Below are positions 24,661 through 32,004 of a stretch of 35,329 nucleotides of DNA, one piece after another; the stretch's first letter is position 1, and each line of letters opens with the position of its first letter. Origin of the DNA: Candidatus Saccharimonadota bacterium (lineage in GTDB: Bacteria > Patescibacteriota > Saccharimonadia > Saccharimonadales > Saccharimonadaceae); NCBI GenBank assembly GCA_905371595.1, contig CAJPLU010000003.1, forward strand, positions 1 to 35,329, read 5' to 3'. The position numbers and the translations under genes are program-made. The notes below the pieces were generated by a model, which saw nothing but the letters and a program-made list of their open reading frames with translations, was not told the origin of the DNA and did not search any database.

Positions 24661-25370
24661 ACAGCATTCACCTGAATGATTAAGTCGGAAACAGTATTAA
24701 CGTATATATAAAAACCAAGGATAATCAAGCCCAGCCCAGCAGCGAATTGTAAAAAGTATTTGTTTTGTTCGCGCCAGCGCTGGATGCGGCTCAGTTGGCG
24801 TCCGCTGCCAATCAATAGGGCAACGATGAGCAGCCCGAGCGAAGCAGCTAGCGTATAACCTGCTGCGCCAACGATTTGCCAAATCGGCGGCAGCGCGATG
24901 ATGGCACAGGCTGCGGTAATGATTGGTACGATAGTAAATAGTAGTTCTGCAACAACGCTAGTCAACCCTAGACTAAACGCTTCGGCGGCAAGGCTGGTTT
25001 TGGCGGTGCGTTTACGCAAGAATCGAGCAAAACTGCGTGAAATCCATAGCTCAGTACCTTCGGTTTTACGATAGTAAAAAAGGATAACTGCCAAGCCAAC
25101 GATCATCAGACCGGCAGTCAAAGTGATCCACAACAAATTACTGTGCGGCGCGAATACACCGATAGCATAGCTAGCGAAACTAACACATAAAAGTGTCATA
25201 GTGAAGGCGCCAGCTACAAAGCTAAATAGCAGCCGTAACGTGCGCCGAGCGGCCAGCTTGCGTCCTAAGGCATGCCCCGATAGAGATGTAGCCATACTAA
25301 CGCTTAACTGAAAGCTAGCGTGGATAAGTCCTGCCAGGGCGATGATGCTAACAGCGATGAGAGTATTCAT
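24657..25370 (-). CDS. Six-TM membrane protein, LysE/DsbD-like topology
   Basis: 237 aa with six predicted membrane helices (about 4-26, 48-72, 78-100, 132-160, 165-190, 208-230) and a basic loop between helices 3 and 4. The N-terminus LAGLIHASFQLSVSMATSLS and two-times-three helix layout recall LysE/CcdA/TauE-type transporters, but there is no cysteine pair of CcdA/DsbD and no firm family match. First gene of the operon with the ATP-cone protein and flavoprotein. Confidence 0.75.
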   Translation of the reverse strand: MNTLIAVSIIALAGLIHASFQLSVSMATSLSGHALGRKLAARRTLRLLFSFVAGAFTMTLLCVSFASYAIGVFAPHSNLLWITLTAGLMIVGLAVILFYYRKTEGTELWISRSFARFLRKRTAKTSLAAEAFSLGLTSVVAELLFTIVPIITAACAIIALPPIWQIVGAAGYTLAASLGLLIVALLIGSGRQLSRIQRWREQNKYFLQFAAGLGLIILGFYIYVNTVSDLIIQVNAV

Positions 25371-25395
25371 GTTTGTCTTGATAATCCTTATATTA

Positions 25396-25425
25396 TTTAT
25401 ACCATAAGCGGTCTGGCGAAGTCAA
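25396..25425 (-). promoter_or_regulatory. Promoter of the membrane protein / ATP-cone / flavoprotein operon
   Basis: On the minus strand TTGACT (25425-25420), 18-nt spacer, TATAAA (25401-25396). About 25 nt of leader. Divergent from the 44-aa ORF promoter. Confidence 0.6.
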
Positions 25426-25444
25426 AAGATTTTGTAAAAAGCTA

Positions 25445-25498
25445 TTGCTTTTTTGGCAAGTTTGTGTTATACTAAAAGTATAAGTAATTAACTTATAC
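25445..25498 (+). promoter_or_regulatory. Promoter with palindromic operator over the start site
   Basis: TTGCTT (25445-25450), 17 nt, TGT-TATACT (-10 at 25468-25473). The predicted start lies inside a 21-bp palindrome with perfect 8-nt arms GTATAAGT (25478-25485) and ACTTATAC (25491-25498), a typical position for a repressor operator. Confidence 0.65.
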
Positions 25499-25515
25499 AA
25501 AAAGGAAAAATAAAA

Positions 25516-25650
25516 ATGGAAGTCACCGAATCAAATAACTCATTACATAACGAGAATGCCACCTGGAATCGGCCGCGTACAACGGTTGAACTGCGTGAAT
25601 TCATTAATCGCCGTAATGACCTGCTAGACGTTGAGGATTTTGCGTTTTAG
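25516..25650 (+). CDS. Small 44-aa protein of unknown function
   Basis: ATG at 25516 with SD AAAGGA; TAG at 25648. Begins MEVTESNNSLHNENATWNRP and ends LLDVEDFAF; acidic ends around a basic centre (VELREFINRRND). No membrane segment. Promoter, operator palindrome, SD and a terminator 16 nt after the stop frame it as a genuine transcription unit. No family recognised. It could be an anti-regulator or an adaptor peptide, which I cannot decide. Confidence 0.6.
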   Translation: MEVTESNNSLHNENATWNRPRTTVELREFINRRNDLLDVEDFAF

Positions 25651-25665
25651 TGGCAGTTTAAGTGC

Positions 25666-25704
25666 AAAGAAAAATCCCCGCGGCAAAGGCGGGGAGCTTT
25701 CTTT
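25666..25704. terminator. Bidirectional terminator between the 44-aa ORF and CAT tRNA
   Basis: TCCCCGC (25675-25681) / GCGGGGA (25689-25695) with a 7-nt loop; outer AAAGAAA/TTTCTTT extends it. On the minus strand the stem is followed by TTTTTC, a good terminator for the tRNA; on the plus strand the T-run is interrupted. The outer arm touches the tRNA CCA end. Confidence 0.8.
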
Positions 25705-25780
25705 GGTAGCACTGACTGGGATCGAACCAGTGACCTTAGGCTTATGAGTCCTACGCTCTAACCAACTGAGCTACAGTGCC
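25704..25780 (-). tRNA. tRNA with anticodon CAT, probably elongator tRNA-Met
   Basis: 77 nt with encoded CCA. Acceptor GGCACTG/CAGTGCT (G1-U72 wobble), GCTC/GAGC D-stem, loop CTCATAA, T-arm ACTGG-TTCGATC-CCAGT. D-loop AGTTGGTTA and the overall core are like elongator Met. The last anticodon-stem pair is A31 opposite G39, a mismatch. Confidence 0.9.
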
Positions 25781-25800
25781 GCAAGAGTAAAGCACTGTAG

Positions 25801-25830
25801 ATTATAGCAGATAACAGTAATCGGTGGCAA
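25801..25830 (-). promoter_or_regulatory. Promoter of the probable elongator tRNA-Met
   Basis: On the minus strand TTGCCA (25830-25825), 18-nt spacer, TGC-TATAAT (-10 at 25806-25801), 20 nt before the mature 5' end. Confidence 0.7.
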
Positions 25831-25909
25831 GCTAGGTTTTTTAAGGATAATTTAATGAAGCTGTCGGACAATATGCTTTGAGAAATATTTCCCGCACTTC
25901 TCTAGTGAG

Positions 25910-25932
25910 CCGCTCTTCTGTGTCAAGGGCGG
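25910..25932 (+). other. Hairpin upstream of the polymerase operon
   Basis: CCGCTCTT (25910-25917) pairs with AAGGGCGG (25925-25932, one G-T pair) over a 7-nt loop, followed by TTTGC. It sits just before the -10 at 25948 and may be an insulating terminator or an operator. The rest of 25781-25959 holds only the tRNA promoter and AT-rich sequence in which I see no gene. Confidence 0.4.
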
Positions 25933-25944
25933 TTTGCTATTCTG

Positions 25945-25953
25945 TGCTATAAT
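25945..25953 (+). promoter_or_regulatory. Leaderless promoter of the Pol Y operon
   Basis: TGC-TATAAT followed by 6 nt (TTTGCC) and a GTG start at 25960. No recognisable LexA box overlaps it. Confidence 0.65.
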
Positions 25954-25959
25954 TTTGCC

Positions 25960-26223
25960 GTGAACGATGAGCTAGAATTGAATGAACGAGTAGAAGTTAT
26001 TGCGACGTTTGGCAGCGGTTTAGAATTGTGCGTACCGCGGCGGTTTAGACGTCCGAATGGGCGTGAGGTTGAAGTAAGCGAGCTAGGTTTGCGGCATCCA
26101 GTAGCTAAAGGACGGCGAACGATGCATATTTTTGATGTGACGGACGGGCAAGCTGATTATCGGCTGGAATTCGATAGCGAGCGGTTGACTTGGCGATTGA
26201 CGCGAGAGGCGGAGCATGGTTGA
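25960..26223 (+). CDS. Small protein preceding the Y-family polymerase
   Basis: 87 aa, GTG start, acidic ends, beta-rich core with VEVIATFGSGLELCVPRRFR and DYRLEFDSERLTWRLTREA. It overlaps the polymerase gene by 8 nt. Its pattern (Arg-rich centre, final strand with WRL) recalls the small DUF6504-type proteins encoded next to ImuB-like polymerases in actinobacteria, but that similarity is from memory of the pattern and is weak. Probably a polymerase accessory factor by context. Confidence 0.65.
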   Translation: MNDELELNERVEVIATFGSGLELCVPRRFRRPNGREVEVSELGLRHPVAKGRRTMHIFDVTDGQADYRLEFDSERLTWRLTREAEHG

Positions 26224-27541
26224 ATCGGCTGACCAGAGAAAGTGGTCCCTCTCAAATGGCTTAAACTTGGAACATAATCAAACATTACCGCTGATTATGC
26301 ATATAGATCTCAATAGCTGTTTTGCGACTATTGAACAGCAGTCGCGGCCGCTGCTGCGCGGGCGGCCAGTGGCGGTAGTTAATCGTTTGATCGAGAACAC
26401 TTCGGTTATCACCGTGAGTTACGAAGCGAAAGCTTACGGTGTTAAGGCTAGCATGAAATACCGCCAAGCTAAACGCCTGTGTCCCGAGCTAGCAGCGCTC
26501 GACAGCGATCCGCCGAAATATCGCTGGGTATATCGGCAGCTGCTACGAATTATGAACAGTTACAGTCCGTCGGTGGTAATGAAAAGCATTGATGAAGGTA
26601 TAATTGATTTTGCAGTAGCGCCTGAATCTATGCGGTCGCGCGGTTTAGAAGCGATCGGCAAAGAGATAAAGCAGCGGTTGCGTACCGAAGTAGGCTCGTA
26701 CATGCGTTGTAATATCGGTATCGGTACTAACCGTTTCTGGGCCAAGATGGCGGCTAGCTTGCACAAACCTGACGGGCTTGATGTCGTGACGGCGCAAAAT
26801 GTACTAACGGTGTTAGCTAACTTAACTTTACGCGATCTAACGGGAATTGCGCGGCACAACGAGCAGCGGCTGAACGCGGTGGGTATTTTTACGCCGTTGC
26901 AAATGTATGAATCGTCGCCAGAGGCGCTTCATACTGCTTTTCATAGTATTAATGGTGAAAAATGGTATCAACGTCTGCATGGCTGGGAAGTCGATGATTT
27001 GATAAGCGACGTTAAAACATGCGGCCGCCAATACGTACTAGAGGAGCGCAATATGCCGCGGCAACAAATAGCCGCTCGATTACATAATTTAGTCGAGGCG
27101 GTTGGACAAAAATTGCGTTCGCAGCGTAAGTCGGCGCGCGGCGTCGGTATTTATGTGCGAATGGCGGGTGTGGGTAGCAGCTCAAAGCTATCGTCGAATA
27201 ATGGACGCTGGGGTCGCGCGGGTAATTACTGGCAGCGTAAATATTTAGCGCCGCTGCCAATGTTTAGCGATGCTGCGTTGTGGCGCGTGGCCGAAGAGCT
27301 ATTCTGCCAGGCGCCGGCTGGCGATATACGCGAGATAGGCGTGCATTGTTATAATCTGTATAACAGCACCAGCGATCAGCTGAGTTTGTTTGGCGACGAA
27401 TTAGCGCGCGAGCAGCAAACCACTTGGGCGATTGACGAGATTAATCAGCGGTACGGCGCTCGGACTATTCACGCTGCTAGTACACTTAATACCGAGGCGG
27501 TTCGCACCAAGATTCCGTTTGGCAGTACGCGCTACTTATAA
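26216..27541 (+). CDS. Y-family translesion DNA polymerase (DinB/UmuC-like)
   Basis: 441 aa. Palm motif MHIDLNSCFATIEQ holds the first catalytic Asp and the steric-gate Phe; SIDEGIIDF holds the second Asp-Glu pair. Finger, thumb and little-finger regions follow, and a beta-clamp-binding pentapeptide QLSLF is at 388-392. It copies damaged DNA with low fidelity. The start at 26216 overlaps the 87-aa gene by 8 nt; the first 27 residues are not conserved polymerase sequence and an internal ATG at 26297 is an alternative. UmuC or ImuB rather than DinB is possible. Confidence 0.92.
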   Translation: MVESADQRKWSLSNGLNLEHNQTLPLIMHIDLNSCFATIEQQSRPLLRGRPVAVVNRLIENTSVITVSYEAKAYGVKASMKYRQAKRLCPELAALDSDPPKYRWVYRQLLRIMNSYSPSVVMKSIDEGIIDFAVAPESMRSRGLEAIGKEIKQRLRTEVGSYMRCNIGIGTNRFWAKMAASLHKPDGLDVVTAQNVLTVLANLTLRDLTGIARHNEQRLNAVGIFTPLQMYESSPEALHTAFHSINGEKWYQRLHGWEVDDLISDVKTCGRQYVLEERNMPRQQIAARLHNLVEAVGQKLRSQRKSARGVGIYVRMAGVGSSSKLSSNNGRWGRAGNYWQRKYLAPLPMFSDAALWRVAEELFCQAPAGDIREIGVHCYNLYNSTSDQLSLFGDELAREQQTTWAIDEINQRYGARTIHAASTLNTEAVRTKIPFGSTRYL

Positions 27542-27565
27542 ATGTATTACTGCATATAGTATCAA

Positions 27566-27594
27566 TTAATACTAGCGTCCTGATGGATTATAAT
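27566..27594 (+). promoter_or_regulatory. tilS promoter, near-leaderless
   Basis: TTAATA (27566-27571), 17 nt, TATAAT (27589-27594), 9 nt to the ATG at 27604. The upstream in-frame ATG at 27583 precedes the -10 and is not transcribed from it. AAAGGT lies in the 9-nt gap but is probably at or before the start of transcription. Confidence 0.6.
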
Positions 27595-27603
27595 AAAGGT
27601 AAT

Positions 27604-28449
27604 ATGACGTACCTAGTGGCAGTTTCTGGCGGTGTGGATAGCGTGTGCTTATTGGATATGCTGAGCCGGTCGGAACATCGGCTAATTGTAGCGCATGTCG
27701 AACATGGAATCCGCGGCGAGGCTTCGCGCGCTGATGCACGGTTTGTGGCGGCGCTGGCGCAGAAATACAATTTGCCGTTTGTTTCGGTGTCGCTTGATCT
27801 CGGGCCGAATGCTAGCGAAGAATTAGCGCGCCAGAAGCGGTATGACTTTTTGCTAGCACAGGCGCAGAAGTTTGGCGCGGTGTTGGTTACGGCGCATCAT
27901 GCTGAAGATGTTGCCGAAACGATTGCTATCAATATTGAGCGAGGTACGGGATGGCGTGGGTTGGCTGTGTTAGCGCGTACAGGAATTAGACGTCCGCTGA
28001 TTTCTTTTACCAAGACGCAATTGTATGATTACGCGCTGCAGCATCGCTTGGAGTGGGTTGAGGACGCAACGAACGCAAGCGACCTTTATCAACGCAATCG
28101 TGTCAGAAAAGCACTAAAAAGTGTTATTAGTCAACGCACAGTTGTAAGACTATTGCAGTTACGTGCTAGACAACTAGCTTTACGGAAAGATATTGAACGC
28201 GAAACTGAGCGGATTGCGCTACATAATAGCGGTTCGCGGTATTTTTTGTCGCAGATTGATGATGATGTAGCGTTAGAGCTGTTAGCGAGCGATATTGCCA
28301 GGCAAACTGGCGGACTGCGCCCGACTCGGCCGCGTAGTCAGCGGGCTTTGCTGGCTATCAAGACGGCGCGGCCGGGCGCTAAAATTGATGTCGGCGATGG
28401 CGTGCAATTAGAAATTACCTCTCGAACTTACTGCGCGAAGGTGGTATAA
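27604..28449 (+). CDS. tilS: tRNA(Ile)-lysidine synthase, minimal form
   Basis: 281 aa. PP-loop SGGVDS (8-13) near the N-terminus, followed by HVEHGIRGEASRADARFV and LVTAHHAEDVAETIAINIER, all TilS signatures. It ligates lysine to C34 of tRNA-Ile(CAU) so that it reads AUA. The enzyme lacks most of the C-terminal tRNA-binding domains of E. coli TilS (about 430 aa) and is close in size to the short Aquifex type. Its TAA stop lies within the ftsH -10 TATAAT. Confidence 0.93.
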   Translation: MTYLVAVSGGVDSVCLLDMLSRSEHRLIVAHVEHGIRGEASRADARFVAALAQKYNLPFVSVSLDLGPNASEELARQKRYDFLLAQAQKFGAVLVTAHHAEDVAETIAINIERGTGWRGLAVLARTGIRRPLISFTKTQLYDYALQHRLEWVEDATNASDLYQRNRVRKALKSVISQRTVVRLLQLRARQLALRKDIERETERIALHNSGSRYFLSQIDDDVALELLASDIARQTGGLRPTRPRSQRALLAIKTARPGAKIDVGDGVQLEITSRTYCAKVV

Positions 28450-28450
28450 T
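28442..28450 (+). promoter_or_regulatory. Extended -10 promoter of ftsH
   Basis: TGG-TATAAT spanning the tilS stop codon, with a leader of about 45 nt holding SD GAAAGGA before the ATG at 28503. Confidence 0.6.
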
Positions 28451-28502
28451 TACAGAGATATTCTGAATTTGATTATAAAACCACGAAAGGATACATATTT
28501 CA

Positions 28503-30362
28503 ATGCCTAAACCTCGTAAACAAAAGGTGAGTAATAAAGTTCGGCTCGGTTTATTCTGGGCAATTATCGTTTTGATTGGACTGTCGCTATATGCGGCATT
28601 TATGCCGGCTAAGCCGCTCCAGGAAGTACCAATCGCTCAGGTGATTCGAGACGCCAACGAAGGCAAAGTAGCCAAGATCGAAGGCCAAGGCGGCGACCTT
28701 CAGGTGACCATGAAAGGTGAAAATAAGCCGTCTAAGCGGACATACTTAGGCGGCGGGGTTTCGTCGCTGCTGAAAGACAATATACTTAACGAAAAAGGCC
28801 GTGCAGTCGTTTCAGATAGCGCGCCAGTTGATAATTCTGTGATGCTGACTTTGATGACGGTGGTTTTGCCAGTATTGCTGATCGGCGCGCTGTTTGTTTT
28901 TATGATGCGGCAAGCTCAGGGCCAGAATAGCCAGGCGATGAGTTTTGGTAAGAGTAAGGCTAGGTTATACGGCCTCGATAAAGAACGCGTGGTATTTGAC
29001 GATATTGCTGGCAATGATAATGCTAAACAGGATTTACAAGAGGTCGTTGACTTTCTCAAGCATCCGAAAAAATATCAAAGTCTCGGTGCCAAAATACCGA
29101 AGGGCGTGCTGCTAGTTGGCGATCCAGGTACCGGCAAGACGATGCTAGCGCGAGCAGTAGCTGGCGAGGCGGATGTACCTTTCTTCTCTATTTCTGGTTC
29201 AGAGTTTGTTGAAATGTTTGTCGGTGTTGGTGCCAGCCGCGTGCGCGACCTTTTCCAGAAGGCTAAGAAAAACGCGCCGGCGATTGTTTTTATCGATGAG
29301 ATTGACGCCGTCGGGCGCAAACGCGGCAGCGGTATGGGCGGCGGTCATGATGAGCGCGAGCAGACGCTAAACCAAATTTTGGTAGAAATGGACGGTTTTG
29401 AAGCGGACACCAATGTGATTGTAATCGCGGCGACCAACCGGGCTGATGTGCTTGATCCGGCACTGCTCAGACCAGGCCGCTTTGATCGGCACGTGACGAT
29501 TAGTTTGCCGGAGCGCAAAGATCGCGAAGCTATTTTGAAAGTTCATTTCAAAAATAAGCCGACTGACGACACGGTTGATCTTGATAAATTAGCAGCCAAG
29601 ACGGCTGGTTCCAGTGGTGCTGATTTGGCGAATATTGCCAACGAGGCGGCAATCATTGCAGCGCGGCGCAACTCCAAGAAAGTGTCGAATGACGACCTGA
29701 CCGAAGCTTTTGAAAAAGTGGCTATCGGCCCGGAGCGTAAAGCTAAAGTAATGAACGACCACGAAAAGGAATTAACTGCTTATCACGAAGCTGGCCATGC
29801 CATTGTTGGTCATGTCTTGCCAGATAGCGATCCAGTACACAAAATCACTATCATTCCGCGCGGCGGTACGGGCGGCGTGACGTGGTTCTTGCCTCCAGAA
29901 GACAGAAGTTACACTAATGTTTACGAGTTCAAAGATATTCTAGCGCGAGCGCTGGGCGGCCGGATTGCCGAGAAGCTGATTTACGGTGATGATGGTATCA
30001 CTACTGGCGCTGGCAGTGATTTGCGCCACGCCGCTAAAGTTGCCCGCAATATGATAGTTGAACAAGGCATGGGCTCGAAACTGCGCGACCAAGTCTTCCA
30101 CGAGGACAATGGCGGCATGGTTTTTGACAAAATTACCCATGACCGGCCATATTCAGAGGCGACAGCGCAAGAGATTGACAACGAGGTCGAGGCGCTGATT
30201 AAGGAAGCGTCGGTTCGTGCTGAGACAATACTCAGCAAGAATCGGGCAGTGCTTGAAAAGCTCAAGGATGCTTTGCTCAAAAACGAAACTCTCGAAGGAG
30301 AAGACGCCGCTAAATATATGAAGGATGCGGTGCTGCCAAAGGAAGTAAAACTACACGCATAA
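28503..30362 (+). CDS. ftsH: ATP-dependent membrane zinc protease FtsH
   Basis: 619 aa, typical length. Two N-terminal membrane helices (about 16-36 and 116-136) flank a small outside domain. The AAA+ module has Walker A GDPGTGKT (206-213), Walker B IVFIDEID and an SRH with NRADVLDPALLRPGRFDR. The peptidase zinc site is HEAGH (H428, H432) with a downstream Asp in GSDLRHAAKVARNM. It degrades membrane and short-lived cytosolic proteins. murJ follows 3 nt after its stop. Confidence 0.97.
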   Translation: MPKPRKQKVSNKVRLGLFWAIIVLIGLSLYAAFMPAKPLQEVPIAQVIRDANEGKVAKIEGQGGDLQVTMKGENKPSKRTYLGGGVSSLLKDNILNEKGRAVVSDSAPVDNSVMLTLMTVVLPVLLIGALFVFMMRQAQGQNSQAMSFGKSKARLYGLDKERVVFDDIAGNDNAKQDLQEVVDFLKHPKKYQSLGAKIPKGVLLVGDPGTGKTMLARAVAGEADVPFFSISGSEFVEMFVGVGASRVRDLFQKAKKNAPAIVFIDEIDAVGRKRGSGMGGGHDEREQTLNQILVEMDGFEADTNVIVIAATNRADVLDPALLRPGRFDRHVTISLPERKDREAILKVHFKNKPTDDTVDLDKLAAKTAGSSGADLANIANEAAIIAARRNSKKVSNDDLTEAFEKVAIGPERKAKVMNDHEKELTAYHEAGHAIVGHVLPDSDPVHKITIIPRGGTGGVTWFLPPEDRSYTNVYEFKDILARALGGRIAEKLIYGDDGITTGAGSDLRHAAKVARNMIVEQGMGSKLRDQVFHEDNGGMVFDKITHDRPYSEATAQEIDNEVEALIKEASVRAETILSKNRAVLEKLKDALLKNETLEGEDAAKYMKDAVLPKEVKLHA

Positions 30363-30365
30363 ACT

Positions 30366-32003
30366 ATGGCGGGGCGAGGAAGTCGAGTACGGTCGGTTGT
30401 TGCGAAAGCGAATAGCAAATTGTCAGTACAGTGGGCGGCAATTCTGCTGTCTGGATCGACAATGCTGTCAAGCTTGCTGGGGATTTACCGCGATCGTTTA
30501 ATTAATGGCATGTACCTAGACACTTATAAGGTGGGTGCTGATGCCTATGTGGCGGCGTTTACCGTGCCAGATTTTATGTATTTCCTGCTAGTGTCGGGCG
30601 CTTTGAGCGTATCGTTTATTCCAGTGTTTAATCAGCGTTTGGCGAGCGGCAATAAGCGATCGGCGTGGGAGCTGAGTTCAAGCTTGCTGAATCTTTTTGC
30701 GGTATTGACGTTAATCACTAGCGTGCTGATTATCCTCTTTGCCGACCCGCTGGTGCGCTATGTTGTTGGCCCAGGCTTTGGCGAACAAGGACATGCTTTG
30801 GCGGTGAGTATGATGCGTATAATTGCCGTCAATCCGTTTTTGTTTGCGATTGCGACGGTAGTGTCGAGTATGCAGCAAGCAATCGGCCGGTTTACTTTTT
30901 TGGCGCTAGCACCGACAATCTATAATCTAGGTATCGTCGTCGGTGCTAAGTACTTCACTAACGGCATTAATATTTTTGGCTGGCAGATTTTTGAAGGCGG
31001 CATTATGGGCGTGGCGCTTGGCGTGGTGCTAGGGGCAATTCTGCAGCTGGTGGTTAGTTCAATTGGTCTGGTCGGTGTAAACTTTGACTATCGCCCAGTG
31101 ATTTCTTGGCGCAACAAAGGTTTTCGCCAAGTCTTGAAGCTTCTGCCGCCACGCTCAATTGATCAAGGAATTGATTATTTTAATGGAATTGTTGAAATTA
31201 ATCTAGCGTCACGAATGGGCGACGGGATTATGCGTGTTTATCAGCAGGCATCGAGCTTGAGCTTGATGCCGGTAAATCTAGTCGGCGTAGCTATTAGCAA
31301 TGCGGCTTTTCCGCGGATGACTGAACGGTTAGCGGAAGGGCGAGTTGACCTCTTCAAGAAAGAGCTGCGCTCGGTTTTCCGCTGGATTGTCTGGTTGGCC
31401 TTGCCGATTGCCGTGATTACTTTCTTTGCGCGTGGTTATGTGGTGGCATTCATCAAGAACGGCGGGCAGCCGGCGATTGCTAGTGTTCTCGGCGCGTTGG
31501 TGATATCGATATTCTTCCGGACGCTTTATCATATTATGGCGCGAACATTCTATGCACAGCAAGACACGCGAACGCCTCTGTATATTTCGATAGCTACAAT
31601 ATCATTGAATATCTTATTGGCAATAGTTTTCACGCAACTGTTTGGGCTAGGGGTATTTGGTTTGGCTTGGGCGCAATCGATTGTTTCGGTGGTAGAGATT
31701 GCGATTTTGCTGACTATATTACACGTACGTACACCAGGTATTTTTAATCGCAAGACACTACGCAGTATTATTACTATGATGATTGCTAGTGCAATTATGG
31801 GTGTGGTGACTTATTTTGTAGTACAGATGTTACAGCTGCAGTCGCGCGATATGAATTTTATGGCGGTTTTCCCGAAGTTTACTGTTATTGTGGTGGTGAG
31901 TTTTGCGGTATATATAGCTTTAAGCAAAGTATTTAAGCTTGAAGAGGCGGATCCGATTGTTGCGAAATTACGACAGCTGCTATTCGGCAGAGTGAGGCGT
32001 TAG
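30366..32003 (+). CDS. murJ: MurJ/MviN lipid II flippase
   Basis: 545 aa with about 14 membrane helices. MOP-superfamily MurJ signatures: ASTMLSS-like SGSTMLSSLLGIYRDRLI at the start, PDFMYFLLVSGALSVSFIPV, and central SLSLMPVNLVGVAISNAAFP. It moves lipid II across the membrane for peptidoglycan synthesis. Placed between ftsH and lepA with 1-3 nt gaps, so the three are probably co-transcribed. Confidence 0.94.
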   Translation: MAGRGSRVRSVVAKANSKLSVQWAAILLSGSTMLSSLLGIYRDRLINGMYLDTYKVGADAYVAAFTVPDFMYFLLVSGALSVSFIPVFNQRLASGNKRSAWELSSSLLNLFAVLTLITSVLIILFADPLVRYVVGPGFGEQGHALAVSMMRIIAVNPFLFAIATVVSSMQQAIGRFTFLALAPTIYNLGIVVGAKYFTNGINIFGWQIFEGGIMGVALGVVLGAILQLVVSSIGLVGVNFDYRPVISWRNKGFRQVLKLLPPRSIDQGIDYFNGIVEINLASRMGDGIMRVYQQASSLSLMPVNLVGVAISNAAFPRMTERLAEGRVDLFKKELRSVFRWIVWLALPIAVITFFARGYVVAFIKNGGQPAIASVLGALVISIFFRTLYHIMARTFYAQQDTRTPLYISIATISLNILLAIVFTQLFGLGVFGLAWAQSIVSVVEIAILLTILHVRTPGIFNRKTLRSIITMMIASAIMGVVTYFVVQMLQLQSRDMNFMAVFPKFTVIVVVSFAVYIALSKVFKLEEADPIVAKLRQLLFGRVRR

Positions 32004-32004
32004 A

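Noticed and set aside
25860..25960. SOS/LexA operator before the translesion polymerase
   Set aside because: No gram-positive (CGAAC-N4-GTTCG) or E. coli-type (CTGT-N8-ACAG) palindrome is visible; only a G-T containing hairpin at 25910-25932.
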